NCBI RefSeq assembly: GCF_014205225.1
Contig: NZ_JACHNB010000001.1
Location: forward strand, 8,537,501 to 8,601,500
Direction: 5' to 3'
DNA: 64,000 nucleotides
Source: Actinoplanes octamycinicus
Lineage (GTDB): Bacteria > Actinomycetota > Actinomycetes > Mycobacteriales > Micromonosporaceae
The position numbers and the translations under genes were made by a program. The notes beneath the pieces were generated by a model. That model saw only the letters and a program-made list of their open reading frames with translations. It was not told where the DNA came from and searched no databases. Below are positions 49,314 through 57,912 of the stretch, piece after piece (the stretch's first letter is position 1; each line of letters begins with the position of its first letter).

Positions 49314-50077
49314 CGCCCGGCCGCCAGCTGGTGCAGCGCGGCGGTGACCGACGCGATGTCCGGATTGTGGATCTCCCCGGCCAGCTGCCCGTCGGCGAGC
49401 AGCACCACCCGGTCGGCGTGCGCGGCCGCGCCCGGGTCGTGGGTGACCATCACGATGGTCTGGCCCAGGTCCCGGGTCGAGGCCCGGAGCAGGCCGAGCA
49501 CCTCGGCGCCGGACTTGGAGTCCAGGTTGCCGGTCGGCTCGTCGGCGAAGAGCACCTCGGGCCGGGAGACCAGGGCCCGGGCCAGCGCCACCCGCTGCTG
49601 CTGGCCGCCGGAGAGCTCGCTGGGCAGGTGGCCGAGCCGGCCGCCCAGCCCGAGCGTGGTGACCAGCCGGTCCAGCAGCTCGGCGTCCGGCTTGCGGCCG
49701 CCCAGGTCCAGCGGCAGCGTGATGTTGCGCTCCGCGGTGAGCTGCGGGAGCAGGTTGAACGACTGGAAGACGAAGCCGATCCGCTCCCGGCGCACCTTGG
49801 TCAGCACCTTGTCGCTCTGCTTGGTCAGGTCGCTGCCGCCGAGCAGCACCTGGCCCGAGGTGGCGGTGTCCAGCCCGGCCAGGCAGTGCATCAGGGTGGA
49901 CTTGCCGGAACCGGACGGACCCATGATCGCGGTGAACCGGGCCCGCTCGAAGCCGACCGTGACTCCGTCCAGGGCGCGGACCGCGGTGTCGCCGGCGCCG
50001 TACACCTTCACCAGGTCGACGGCCGCGACCGCCGCGAGGGCGTCGCGGCCGAGCGGGGGTGAGGACTGCGTCTGCAT
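49310..50077 (-). CDS. ABC transporter ATP-binding protein (MacB/LolD class)
   Basis: A 255-residue ATPase for the adjacent FtsX permease. Walker [15 protein letters not shown]-loop [11 protein letters not shown], signature [15 protein letters not shown], Walker [14 protein letters not shown] and [14 protein letters not shown] are intact. GGAG at 7 nt supports the ATG at 50077. It is divergent from the histidine kinase gene across a 160-bp region that must hold both promoters. Confidence 0.95.
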   Translation of the reverse strand: MQTQSSPPLGRDALAAVAAVDLVKVYGAGDTAVRALDGVTVGFERARFTAIMGPSGSGKSTLMHCLAGLDTATSGQVLLGGSDLTKQSDKVLTKVRRERIGFVFQSFNLLPQLTAERNITLPLDLGGRKPDAELLDRLVTTLGLGGRLGHLPSELSGGQQQRVALARALVSRPEVLFADEPTGNLDSKSGAEVLGLLRASTRDLGQTIVMVTHDPGAAAHADRVVLLADGQLAGEIHNPDIASVTAALHQLAAGR

Positions 50078-50237
50078 GAAAGCTCCAACCAAGCGGGGAG
50101 AATCCTGTGAATTCGACGGGACGAATCCTGTTCGATCTCCGCGGCCCGCACATCGGTCCCCGGGCAGGCTCGGCGGTGGGCCGGGTCTAACTTTCGGCCG
50201 ATGGAGCCGGGGAGCCGGCCGCCTACGCTGGGTCACG

Positions 50238-51371
50238 ATGAATCGCGTTCTTATCGGTGTCCTGCAGGTCGCCGGCCTCGGTGCGATGGCCGTGATCGGC
50301 CTCTTCGACGTCTCCGCCGGGCTGACCGAGAGCCCGCTCTTCGCCATCCAGGTGCTGCTCGCGATGGCCGTGGCCGCGGTCTGGCTGCCGCACTACAAGC
50401 CCGGCTCGACGTTCCTGCCGCTGGCCGCGATCGCGGTCTCCGGGATCTCCCTGCTGGTGACCGCCGCCCTGGCGGTCTATCAGCCATACAGCGGACTGTG
50501 GGGTCTGGCCGAGTCGGCGGCGCTGCTGGTGGTGCTGACCCTGGTGGCCCGCAATGCCCGGCCGGACCTGGCGGTGCTGGCCCTGGTCGCCGTTGGGGCC
50601 GCGGTCAGCGTGATGCCGCTGCGCGCCGGCCACTCCACCATCTACGGCACGTTCTGCCTGGTCCAGGCGCTGGGTGCGGCCGGCGCGATCGGCCTGGGCG
50701 TGGCGCTGCGGATGATCGCGACCAACCGGCAGCGGGCGCTCGACACGGTCCGGGCCGAGCAGCGCGCCGAGTTCGCCCGGGACCTGCACGACTTCATCGC
50801 GCACCACGTCACCGGGATCGTGGTGCAGGCGCAGGGCGCGCGGTTCATCGCCGAGCAGGACCCGCAGCGGGTGCTGCTCGCCCTGGAGCAGATCGAGCAG
50901 GCCGGCACCGAGACGATGGCGTCGATGCGCCGGATGGTCGGCGTGCTGCGCGACCCGGAGCAGTCGCCGGACGCCCCGCTCGCCCCGGTCTCCGGGGTGC
51001 CCGAGCTGGTGCCGCTCGCCGAGCAGTTCACCGCGGCCGGTGGCCCGCCGGCCCGGCTGCACCTGGAGGGCGATCCGTACGGGTTGCCGGTGGAGGTGTC
51101 GACCTCGGCCTACCGTGTGGTGATGGAGGCGCTGACCAACGCCCGGCAGCACGCCCCGCAGGCCACCGCGGTCGACATCTGGGTGCGCCGGGCCCGGGAC
51201 CAGCTGCTGATCCGGGTGGCCAACGACGGACCGCCGCCGCGCCCGTCACTGGACCGCCCGGGGTACGGTCTGGTCGGCCTGACCGAACGGGTCCGTGCCG
51301 CCGGCGGGCGGATCGTGTCCGGGCCGGGCGTCGACGGCGGCTGGGTCGTCGACGCGGTGTTCCCCCTGTAA
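50238..51371 (+). CDS. Sensor histidine kinase (HisKA_3, NarX/DesK-like)
   Basis: A 377-residue kinase with about five to six N-terminal membrane helices (residues 1-160), no large extracytoplasmic sensor domain, a phospho-His in [16 protein letters not shown], and a HATPase domain with [14 protein letters not shown] and [17 protein letters not shown]. This intramembrane-sensing layout is typical of kinases that watch cell-envelope stress through a neighbouring ABC exporter. It is divergent from that exporter and followed by its response regulator after 13 bp. Confidence 0.93.
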   Translation: MNRVLIGVLQVAGLGAMAVIGLFDVSAGLTESPLFAIQVLLAMAVAAVWLPHYKPGSTFLPLAAIAVSGISLLVTAALAVYQPYSGLWGLAESAALLVVLTLVARNARPDLAVLALVAVGAAVSVMPLRAGHSTIYGTFCLVQALGAAGAIGLGVALRMIATNRQRALDTVRAEQRAEFARDLHDFIAHHVTGIVVQAQGARFIAEQDPQRVLLALEQIEQAGTETMASMRRMVGVLRDPEQSPDAPLAPVSGVPELVPLAEQFTAAGGPPARLHLEGDPYGLPVEVSTSAYRVVMEALTNARQHAPQATAVDIWVRRARDQLLIRVANDGPPPRPSLDRPGYGLVGLTERVRAAGGRIVSGPGVDGGWVVDAVFPL

Positions 51372-51384
51372 CTGGAGTGGATCT

Positions 51385-52023
51385 TTGATACGTGTGTTGG
51401 TCGCCGACGACCAGGCGATGGTCCGGACCGGCTTCGGCATGATCATCGGCGCGCAGCCGGACATGGAGGTGGTCGGCGAGGCGGCCGACGGCGTCGAGGC
51501 GGTGGAGCTGGCCCGCCGGCTCCGGCCGGACGTGGCGCTCTTCGACATCCGGATGCCGAAGATGGACGGCCTGCAGGCGCTGCGGCTGCTCGCCGGCCCG
51601 GGCGTCGCTGACCCGATCAAGGTGGTCGTGGTGACCACCTTCGACCTGGACGAGTATGTGCACCAGGCGCTGCGCAACGGCGCGGCCGGCTTCCTGCTCA
51701 AGGACTCCGGGCCGGCGCTGCTGGTCGAGGCGGTCCGCGCGGCGGTCTCCGGGGACGCGCTGATCAGCCCGTCGATCACGGTCCGCCTGCTGGAGCACCT
51801 GTCGCACCCGGCGCCGGCCGGTGACGACGGCGGCCTCTCCCCGCGCGAGCTGGACGTGGTCCGCCTGATCGCCCGCGGCCGGACCAACACCGAGATCGCC
51901 ACCGAGCTGTTCATCTCGGTCGGCACCGTGAAGACCCACCTGGGCAGCGTCCAGTCCAAGCTCAGCCTGCGCAACCGCGTCGAGGTCGCCGCCTGGGCCT
52001 GGGAGCACCGTCTCGTGAGCTGA
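51385..52023 (+). CDS. LuxR/NarL-family response regulator
   Basis: A 212-residue DNA-binding regulator. The receiver domain begins IRVLVADDQAMVRTG with phospho-Asp in VALFDIRMPKMDG and a conserved Lys in FLLKDSGP; the C-terminal LuxR helix-turn-helix reads LSPRELDVVRLIARGRTNTEIA then ISVGTVKTHLGSV. A TTG start at 51385 is chosen because GGAG lies 8 nt upstream and the receiver begins at the next residue. The adjacent kinase is the cognate partner and the divergent ABC exporter the likely target. Confidence 0.94.
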   Translation: MIRVLVADDQAMVRTGFGMIIGAQPDMEVVGEAADGVEAVELARRLRPDVALFDIRMPKMDGLQALRLLAGPGVADPIKVVVVTTFDLDEYVHQALRNGAAGFLLKDSGPALLVEAVRAAVSGDALISPSITVRLLEHLSHPAPAGDDGGLSPRELDVVRLIARGRTNTEIATELFISVGTVKTHLGSVQSKLSLRNRVEVAAWAWEHRLVS

Positions 52024-52052
52024 CCTTTTTCAGGACCACATTTCGCGTACGA

Positions 52053-52097
52053 AGAGCAGCGGCGCCCGCCCGGTCATCGGGAAGGCGCCGCGGCTCT
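52053..52097. terminator. Bidirectional terminator between regulator and sulfotransferase
   Basis: Arms at 52053-52066 and 52084-52097 pair over 13 of 14 positions (one A-G mismatch) across a 17-nt loop. A T-rich stretch (52026-52030) lies upstream on the plus strand. Located between two convergent genes. Confidence 0.65.
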
Positions 52098-52102
52098 CGT
52101 CG

Positions 52103-53107
52103 TTACTGTGCCGTCTGCCGGCTGGTCAGCCGGGCCGCCACCGGCGGCTCCACCGGCTTGTTCTCGGCCGGCCGGATCTGCGAGACGATCTGCCGGGCCG
52201 CCGCCCGCGCCGGGTGCAGCCGGTGCCGGATCAGCCGGGCGCCGATCCGCATCCGGGCGCTGCGCGGGATCGGCGTGACCGGCTCGTACCCGAAGTAGGT
52301 CAGCCGGTCGCCGAACGCGGCCTCGCACTGCTGGACCTCGTCCGCGGTGAGCCGGGACCGCCAGCTCTGCACCCGCTCGGTGGTGACCTCGCGGTGGGTC
52401 AGCTTGTGCCAGGTCTTGTACTCCGGCACGGCCACCGAGGCGAGCTTCTGCGGGTTGGTCATCTCCGGGGCGAAGTCCTCCTCGAGGAACTCGCAGATGC
52501 CGCGCAGATGCGGCTCCGGGTCGGCCACCAGGTCCTCGTAGCGCACCTGATGGTAGACGTCCTTCGGGTAGCGCCGGGCGGCGAGCAGCGAGGCGTCCGC
52601 GGACTGCGTCCAGTACGAGATCAGCTTGTCGAACTCGTTGCCGCTCCACGGGGTTTCCTTGAGCGAGGCCACGCAGTCCCGGCCGTCGCGCATGATGTTG
52701 ATGATCTGCGCGTCCGGGAAGAGCCGCAGGATGGTCGGCAGGTGCCGCAGGTACAACGGGCGCTTGTCGCCCCAGCGCGGCTTGCCGAACCGGTCCGCGT
52801 ACAGCTTGAAGACGGTGCCGAGCGCCGAGCCGAGCGTGGGCGGCGCGGCGACGATGGCGTCCACCGCCCGCTCGCGGTCCAGTCCGAGGTCGTCGAACTG
52901 GTGCGTCTCGACGATGTACTCGCCGAGCGCCCGCCGGTTCGCGGCGTCGTTCAGGTCGCCGAACTTCTTGCGGTCGGTGTATGCCGCGAGCAGGAACCGG
53001 GTCTCCGGCGGCAGCGCGATCCGCGGGTGCGCGTGCAGCATGAGCTGCAACATCGTGGTGCCGGAGCGTGGGCACCCGACGACGAAGATCGGCCGGTCGT
53101 TAGGCAT
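52103..53107 (-). CDS. Sulfotransferase family protein
   Basis: A 334-residue PAPS-dependent sulfotransferase-like protein. The 5'-phosphosulfate loop is FVVGCPRSGTTMLQLML near the N-terminus, and the 3'-phosphate site is INIMRDGRDCVASL; WGDKRPLYLRHLP is also typical. No membrane helix. The ATG at 53107 has only GGTGG at 7 nt; a GTG three codons upstream is possible. The start lies inside a 19-codon upstream reading frame with a strong ribosome site, suggesting translational coupling. Acceptor unknown; surface glycans or secondary metabolites are options. Confidence 0.87.
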   Translation of the reverse strand: MPNDRPIFVVGCPRSGTTMLQLMLHAHPRIALPPETRFLLAAYTDRKKFGDLNDAANRRALGEYIVETHQFDDLGLDRERAVDAIVAAPPTLGSALGTVFKLYADRFGKPRWGDKRPLYLRHLPTILRLFPDAQIINIMRDGRDCVASLKETPWSGNEFDKLISYWTQSADASLLAARRYPKDVYHQVRYEDLVADPEPHLRGICEFLEEDFAPEMTNPQKLASVAVPEYKTWHKLTHREVTTERVQSWRSRLTADEVQQCEAAFGDRLTYFGYEPVTPIPRSARMRIGARLIRHRLHPARAAARQIVSQIRPAENKPVEPPVAARLTSRQTAQ

Positions 53108-53159
53108 GGCGACCACCGTAGGTGAGGCCCACTGGGTTTGTCCGCCCCAGCGCAGTCAT
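53100..53159 (-). CDS. Candidate 19-residue upstream ORF (leader peptide) before the sulfotransferase
   Basis: A short frame, MTALGRTNPVGLTYGGRHA, begins at an ATG preceded by GAGAGGAGCGAC, a much better ribosome site than that of the sulfotransferase itself. Its TAA (53100-53102) falls just inside the sulfotransferase coding sequence, giving an 8-nt overlap. The layout is typical of translational coupling or a regulatory leader peptide. Too short for codon statistics to confirm. Confidence 0.5.
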   Translation of the reverse strand: MTALGRTNPVGLTYGGRHA

Positions 53160-53356
53160 GTCGCTCCTCTCTTGGTCCCCCCACGATCTTGAGGACTTCG
53201 CCAACATTTCGCAAAGTTCCTGTGGCGGCAAGAGGTGCCAGCTGTCGGCGGCCTGTGAGTTGACTGGCAACTTTCCTGAACTTTCACTATGAGTGATGCC
53301 CCGATCACGGCGGACGCAGGGCAACCGGATCATCACTCGGTCGGGGGGCGGCCATC

Positions 53357-54244
53357 CTAACCCGCGTTCACCGGAATTTCCGCACGCCTCCGGGCAGGCC
53401 GGGTGGACAACCAGCAACCGGCCACGATCAACAGAAATCCGGTCATCGTGCCCGGTCCGACCGGCTCGTGCAGCAGGGCCACCCCGAGCACGGTGGCCAC
53501 CACCGGGTTCACATAGGTGACCAGGCCGGCCCGGTTCGACCCGGCCAGACCGATCAGCCGGTAGAACGCCAGCATGGCCAGCGCGGTGCAGAGCAGGCCC
53601 AGCCCGGCCAGCGCCAGCCACGAGTCGGCACCCACCCGCCCGGCGTCGGCCGGCAGGCTGACAAGGGCGAACGGGATCAGCGCCAGGGTGCTCACCGAGG
53701 TGGTGGCGGCGGTCAGCGCGTCCGGCGGGACCTCCGAGAGACGCTGCTGGACCAGCTTGGTGGCGAAGGCGTAACTGAGCGCCGCGAGCAGCACCATCCC
53801 GGCGCCGAGCAGGCCCCACCGGTCCCCGGAGACGTCCAGCCCGACCAGCACCACCACCCCGGCGAACCCGGCGACCAGGCCGGCCGTCCGGATCCCGGTG
53901 ATCGGCTCGGTGCTCGCCATCAGCAGCGCGATCACCACCGGCTCGATCGCGATCAGGATCCCGGTCAGCGACGAGCTGATGTGCTGCTCGCCGTAGGTGA
54001 TCAGCAGGAACGGGCCGACGATGTGCACCGCGGCGAGCACCGTGACCACCCGCATCCGGCCGCGCAGCGCGCTCAGCGAGCCGCGCAGCAGGGCGACCGG
54101 GAGCAGCGCCAGCGCGCCGATCGCGCATCGGCCGGCGACGACCAGCATCGGCGACAGGTCGTCGATGGCGATCTTGATCAGGAAGTACGGGATGCCCCAG
54201 AGGACCGAGACGAGGACGAACAGGAGCCAGGCACGACGATTCAC
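53357..54244 (-). CDS. EamA-type (DMT) transporter
   Basis: A 295-residue membrane protein with about ten helices in two EamA repeats (WGIPYFLIKIAIDDLSPML at the N-terminus; VTYVNPVVATVLGVALLHEPVG in the second half). It differs from the RhtA-like EamA protein near 21 kb. Divergent from a LysR regulator across 70 bp, the classic arrangement in which the regulator controls the exporter. Substrate unknown. Confidence 0.9.
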   Translation of the reverse strand: MNRRAWLLFVLVSVLWGIPYFLIKIAIDDLSPMLVVAGRCAIGALALLPVALLRGSLSALRGRMRVVTVLAAVHIVGPFLLITYGEQHISSSLTGILIAIEPVVIALLMASTEPITGIRTAGLVAGFAGVVVLVGLDVSGDRWGLLGAGMVLLAALSYAFATKLVQQRLSEVPPDALTAATTSVSTLALIPFALVSLPADAGRVGADSWLALAGLGLLCTALAMLAFYRLIGLAGSNRAGLVTYVNPVVATVLGVALLHEPVGPGTMTGFLLIVAGCWLSTRPARRRAEIPVNAG

Positions 54245-54314
54245 AGGGCCAGCCTGCCGCCGTACCGTAGTAAGCGGTAGTGCTGACTTGCTGATGCCGT
54301 GTTAAGGATTACTG

Positions 54315-55250
54315 ATGATCGACTCCCGTCGGCTGCAGGTGCTCTCCGAGGTGGCCCGGCACGGCAGCTTCAACCGGGCCGCCGCCGAGCTGCGGCTCAC
54401 CCCGTCCGCGGTCTCCCAGCAGATCAGCGCCCTGGAGCGGAGCCTCGGCACGCCGGTGGTCCGGCGCAGCACCCGCGGCGTCGAGCTGACCGAGGCCGGG
54501 CTGGTGCTGATCGACGCCGCCGAGGCGATCAGCGCCGAGCTGCTCACCGCGCAGCGCGAGATCGACCGCTTGGCCACCGCGCGCACCGAGCGGCTCACCG
54601 TGGCCACCTTCACCAGCGGCGGCCAGCGGCTGCTGCCGGCCGCGCTGACCCGGTTCACCGCGGCCCATCCGGGCGTCGAGCTCACCGTGATCGAGAGCGA
54701 GCCGGAGGACAGCCTCCCGCTGGTCCGCTCCGGCGCCGCCGACCTGGCCCTGGCCTACCACTTCGACGGCCCGCCGCCGGTCACCGACGGCGACCGGTCC
54801 GGGTTGGTCTGGACGCCGGTGCTGCGCGACCCGATGTGGATCGTGCTGCCCGCCGCCCACCCGCTGGCCGGCGCCACCGCCCTGGCCCTCGCCGACCTGG
54901 CCGGGGAGCGCTGGGTGCACGGCTGCCTGGGCCAGAGCGACCTGCTGGAGCACTACGCGGCGCTGGCCGGCTTCGCGGTGCGCACCGCCTGCCGGGGCAC
55001 CGACTACCAGTTCGCCCAGTCGCTGGTCCGGGCCGGGGTGGGGATCAGCATGATCCCCGAGGTGGCACTGAGCAACGAGACGGCCGGCCTGGCCGCGGTG
55101 CCGATGCGGCCGCCCGGCCCGTGCCGCTTCGTCGGCGTCGCGCTGCCCCGGCGGCGGCCCGCCCCGCTGGCCGGGGCGCTGCTGCGGACCCTTCAGGAGG
55201 CGGTCGGCTCGCTCCCGCCGAACCCGCTCACCCGGCCGCTCACAGACTGA
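54315..55250 (+). CDS. LysR-family transcriptional regulator
   Basis: A 311-residue regulator with an N-terminal winged helix-turn-helix (LQVLSEVARHGSFNRAAAELRLTPSAVSQQISALERSLG) and a C-terminal substrate-binding domain (LTVATFTSGGQRLLPAALTRF to the end). AAGGA lies 7 nt before the ATG. It probably controls the divergent EamA transporter; the 70-bp gap would hold its binding sites. Its last 11 bp overlap the convergent GNAT gene. Confidence 0.93.
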   Translation: MIDSRRLQVLSEVARHGSFNRAAAELRLTPSAVSQQISALERSLGTPVVRRSTRGVELTEAGLVLIDAAEAISAELLTAQREIDRLATARTERLTVATFTSGGQRLLPAALTRFTAAHPGVELTVIESEPEDSLPLVRSGAADLALAYHFDGPPPVTDGDRSGLVWTPVLRDPMWIVLPAAHPLAGATALALADLAGERWVHGCLGQSDLLEHYAALAGFAVRTACRGTDYQFAQSLVRAGVGISMIPEVALSNETAGLAAVPMRPPGPCRFVGVALPRRRPAPLAGALLRTLQEAVGSLPPNPLTRPLTD

Positions 55251-55764
55251 TCCAGTAACGCTTGAGCGGGCCCAGCTCGGTCTCCCGGACGTCCTCGAGC
55301 ACGCCGCCGCGGCCCTCGATGGTCCGCGCCGACGCCTCGTTGGCCACGTTGCAGGTGATCAGGACCCGGTCCAGACCCAGCTTGCCGGCCTCGACCAGCA
55401 TCTCGCCCAGCGCCCAGGAGGCGAGGCCGCGCCGGCGCGCCGAGGGGCGCACGCCGTAACCGATGTGGCCGCCGGCCCGCAGCAGGAAGTCGTTCAGCTC
55501 GTGCCGCAGCGCGATCGCCCCGAGATAGCGGTCGTCCTCGACGATCCAGCGGAAGGTGCAGTGCACCCAGCCCTCCGGCGCCGGCACGTCCCGGTCCGCG
55601 GCGGCGACCAGACCGTCCACCCAGGCCGCGAACTGCTCCGGAGTGTCCACCTCGGTCCCCGGCCGCAGCCCGGCGCCGTCCTGGTGCACGCCCCGCCCCC
55701 ACTCGTCCCGGGACTCGAGCCAGCTGTCCCGGAGCCGGGCGGTCGGGATGATCAGTTCAGGCAT
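55240..55764 (-). CDS. GNAT-family N-acetyltransferase
   Basis: A 174-residue acetyl-CoA-dependent acetyltransferase. The acetyl-CoA site reads HIGYGVRPSARRRGLASWALGEML, with the R-x-x-G-x-A pattern, followed by LDRVLITCNVANEASARTIEGRGG typical of small-molecule or protein acetylating GNATs. Substrate unknown. It overlaps the LysR gene by 11 bp tail to tail, and a divergent gene for a Pro-rich membrane protein starts 105 bp upstream of it. Confidence 0.9.
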   Translation of the reverse strand: MPELIIPTARLRDSWLESRDEWGRGVHQDGAGLRPGTEVDTPEQFAAWVDGLVAAADRDVPAPEGWVHCTFRWIVEDDRYLGAIALRHELNDFLLRAGGHIGYGVRPSARRRGLASWALGEMLVEAGKLGLDRVLITCNVANEASARTIEGRGGVLEDVRETELGPLKRYWISL

Positions 55765-55868
55765 TCCGCGACCCTATCGGAGGCGCCGGCCACGCATCGC
55801 GAGCCGCCCATCGGAATCTGTCGGTGGGCTCCGCTAACCTCGTCCCGGCCGCGAGGAGAGGGGGACGG

Positions 55869-57731
55869 ATGGATCCGACCGGGAAGCCGGGCCGGCCGCA
55901 GGCGCAGCCGGGCTGGGGTCCACCCGCGACACCGCCGCCGGGCCAGGGACCGTCCACACCGCCGGGCTGGGGGTCACCCGTGCCGCCATCGCCCGCGCCG
56001 CCGGGGTGGGGCCCGCCCGCGCCGCCGGCCTCCGGGTGGGGGCCGCCCGCGCCGCCGCAGCCCGCGGCCTCCGGGTGGGGGCCGCCCGCGATGCCGCCGG
56101 GTGCTCCCCCGGTGCCCGCTCCGGCGAGGGTCAACCGGTTCGTCATCCCCGTCGCGGTCGCGCTCGTCCTGGTCTGCGCGGCCGCCGCGGTCTTCTTCTT
56201 CGTCACCCGGGACAAGACCGGCGCGGCCGCCGTGGGCGCGGCGTCGGACCGGCTCTACGACCAGTCCGCCGTCGCGGTCGACGTCTCCTACGCCAACCCC
56301 GACGGCGAGTCGGTCAGCGGCAGCTTCACGCTCGACGACGACCTGAACGCCACCGGCACCATCACCGATCCGCTCGCCGGCAGCGCCGAGCTGGTCGAGC
56401 ACACGGCCTACGCGGCCGTCCGCGCCGACGTCGACTGGTGGGCACGCCGCGACCTGGACCAGGCTCGCACCCTGCAGAAAAGGTGGATCGAGCCGGCCGT
56501 CGACGCGTTCCCGGTGGAGATCACCGGGAGCTTCGGCCCGACCGCCCTCGCCTACTTCCTCACCCAGGTCGCGGACCACGGCACCGAGATCCCGGTCGCG
56601 GAGCCGTTCCGCGGCCGGCGGGTCACCGGCATGACCTGGGACGGCTGGACGGTCCTGGTCACCGTCGAGTCCCCGCAGCGACTCGTCTGGTTCGGCGGCC
56701 CGGTCACCGAGGACGGCCCGGTCGAACCGGTCTTCGATCCCAGCCCCGCGGCGCAGCCGGCCCACCTCAGCGTCACCGTCGACGACGCCCCGGACGACGC
56801 GGCGCAGGCGGTGCGGCACGCCGTCGCCCAGGTGATCCCGGAGGCCGCCAAGTCCGGCGGCGGCCCGCTGCCCGAGAAGCCACCCGCGCAGGGGTCCACC
56901 GTCGCGCCGCCCGGCCAGGGCGGCGTCTCCCGGGCGACGATCGACCGGCTCCGCGCCCGCGGCATCGACGCGTCCCAGGACCTGGTCCTGGACAGCGGCG
57001 ACGAGCTGCGCAAAGCCATCGGTTTCCGGGCGCTCGACCTGATGTCCAGCCGCCCCGGCTACGACGCCGGCCGGGTGCTCGCCGCGGTCGACAACGCGGT
57101 CCGCCGCGGCGCCGTGCCGGAGCTGCAGACGCTCACCCAGTCCGGCCGGCTGGACAATCCGCAGGACCTCACCGAGACGCTCACCCACCTCGGTTTCGAG
57201 CGCGACGCGGCCACGTCGGGGAAGGACGAGGGCCAGGTCGGCTTCCGGAACGAGGTCCAGCTGGCGGTCACCACGCTGCGCGCCGACCCGCAGGCCCGGG
57301 TCCTGCTCAACGGCGTCAAGCCGGCCGCCGGCCGGGAGTACCGGGTCGACCTGCTGGTCTCCCGGACCGCGGGGACCGAGGCGATCCAGGTCAAGACGGT
57401 CAGCGACGACCAGCTGATCGGCAACCTGGTCCGCGCGTTGCGCCAGCTCAACGGCCGTGACCAGGCCGTGCCGGCCGCACAGGCGCCGCCCGGCAGCAAG
57501 CGGATCGCCCAGCTCCATCTGGAGCCGGCCGCGGGCCCGTTGCACGCCGCCGACCGCGCCGGCCTGGAACGCGCCCTGTCCGGCGCCGCCCGGCCCACCG
57601 TGCTGGCCGACTGGTGCGCGAACGGCCGAGCCCAAGCCGACGAGCTCCGCATCGTCAACCAGCTCGGCACCCACCAGTGGACCAAGGCCCAGCTCAGCAC
57701 CCTCCTGGCCGCCGCCCCACCGTGCGCTTGA
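55869..57731 (+). CDS. Pro-rich single-pass membrane protein with PD-(D/E)XK-like C-terminal region
   Basis: A 620-residue protein without a family I can name. Residues 1-90 are Pro/Gly/Trp-rich with PPGWGPPAPP units; one membrane helix (about 93-114, FVIPVAVALVLVCAAAAVFFF) follows, giving an extracytoplasmic remainder. Residues 120-330 are beta-rich (SGSFTLDDDLNATGTI). From about 365 an alpha-helical segment leads to a pattern compatible with a restriction-endonuclease fold: a helix with Glu462 (RNEVQLAVTTL), a strand with Asp494 (YRVDLLVSR), a strand with Gln507-Val-Lys509 (EAIQVKTVS), and a helix (LIGNLVRALRQL). The Gln in place of Glu means activity is unproven. GGAGAGGGGG precedes the ATG. 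Confidence 0.75.
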   Translation: MDPTGKPGRPQAQPGWGPPATPPPGQGPSTPPGWGSPVPPSPAPPGWGPPAPPASGWGPPAPPQPAASGWGPPAMPPGAPPVPAPARVNRFVIPVAVALVLVCAAAAVFFFVTRDKTGAAAVGAASDRLYDQSAVAVDVSYANPDGESVSGSFTLDDDLNATGTITDPLAGSAELVEHTAYAAVRADVDWWARRDLDQARTLQKRWIEPAVDAFPVEITGSFGPTALAYFLTQVADHGTEIPVAEPFRGRRVTGMTWDGWTVLVTVESPQRLVWFGGPVTEDGPVEPVFDPSPAAQPAHLSVTVDDAPDDAAQAVRHAVAQVIPEAAKSGGGPLPEKPPAQGSTVAPPGQGGVSRATIDRLRARGIDASQDLVLDSGDELRKAIGFRALDLMSSRPGYDAGRVLAAVDNAVRRGAVPELQTLTQSGRLDNPQDLTETLTHLGFERDAATSGKDEGQVGFRNEVQLAVTTLRADPQARVLLNGVKPAAGREYRVDLLVSRTAGTEAIQVKTVSDDQLIGNLVRALRQLNGRDQAVPAAQAPPGSKRIAQLHLEPAAGPLHAADRAGLERALSGAARPTVLADWCANGRAQADELRIVNQLGTHQWTKAQLSTLLAAAPPCA

Positions 57732-57793
57732 CCCCGCCGGTCCCGGGCGCCGCCCTGCCCGCGCTGCCCCGGACCGCCACGCGACCCACGACA

Positions 57794-57850
57794 CCGGCTG
57801 GCTCCCACGGGTCCCTCACCGGCCCCGAAACACCCATCGGGACCAGCCGG
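57794..57850 (+). terminator. Imperfect hairpin after the Pro-rich membrane-protein gene
   Basis: CCGGCTGG (57794-57801) pairs with CCAGCCGG (57843-57850), with a further TCCC/GGGA pair inside after a bulge. The left arm matches the arm of the inverted repeat at 11937 at about 22 of 24 positions, while the right arm has decayed. Confidence 0.6.
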
Positions 57851-57912
57851 GACCGGGACCGGGCCACCGGCCGCGGTCCGGAGCGCCGCGCTCCTCGCCG
57901 GAGCGGGGTGGG

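Noticed and set aside
46737..50237. Long plus-strand extension upstream of the histidine kinase
   Set aside because: The kinase protein starts at 50238 with a membrane helix; the extension is the antisense of the ABC exporter genes.
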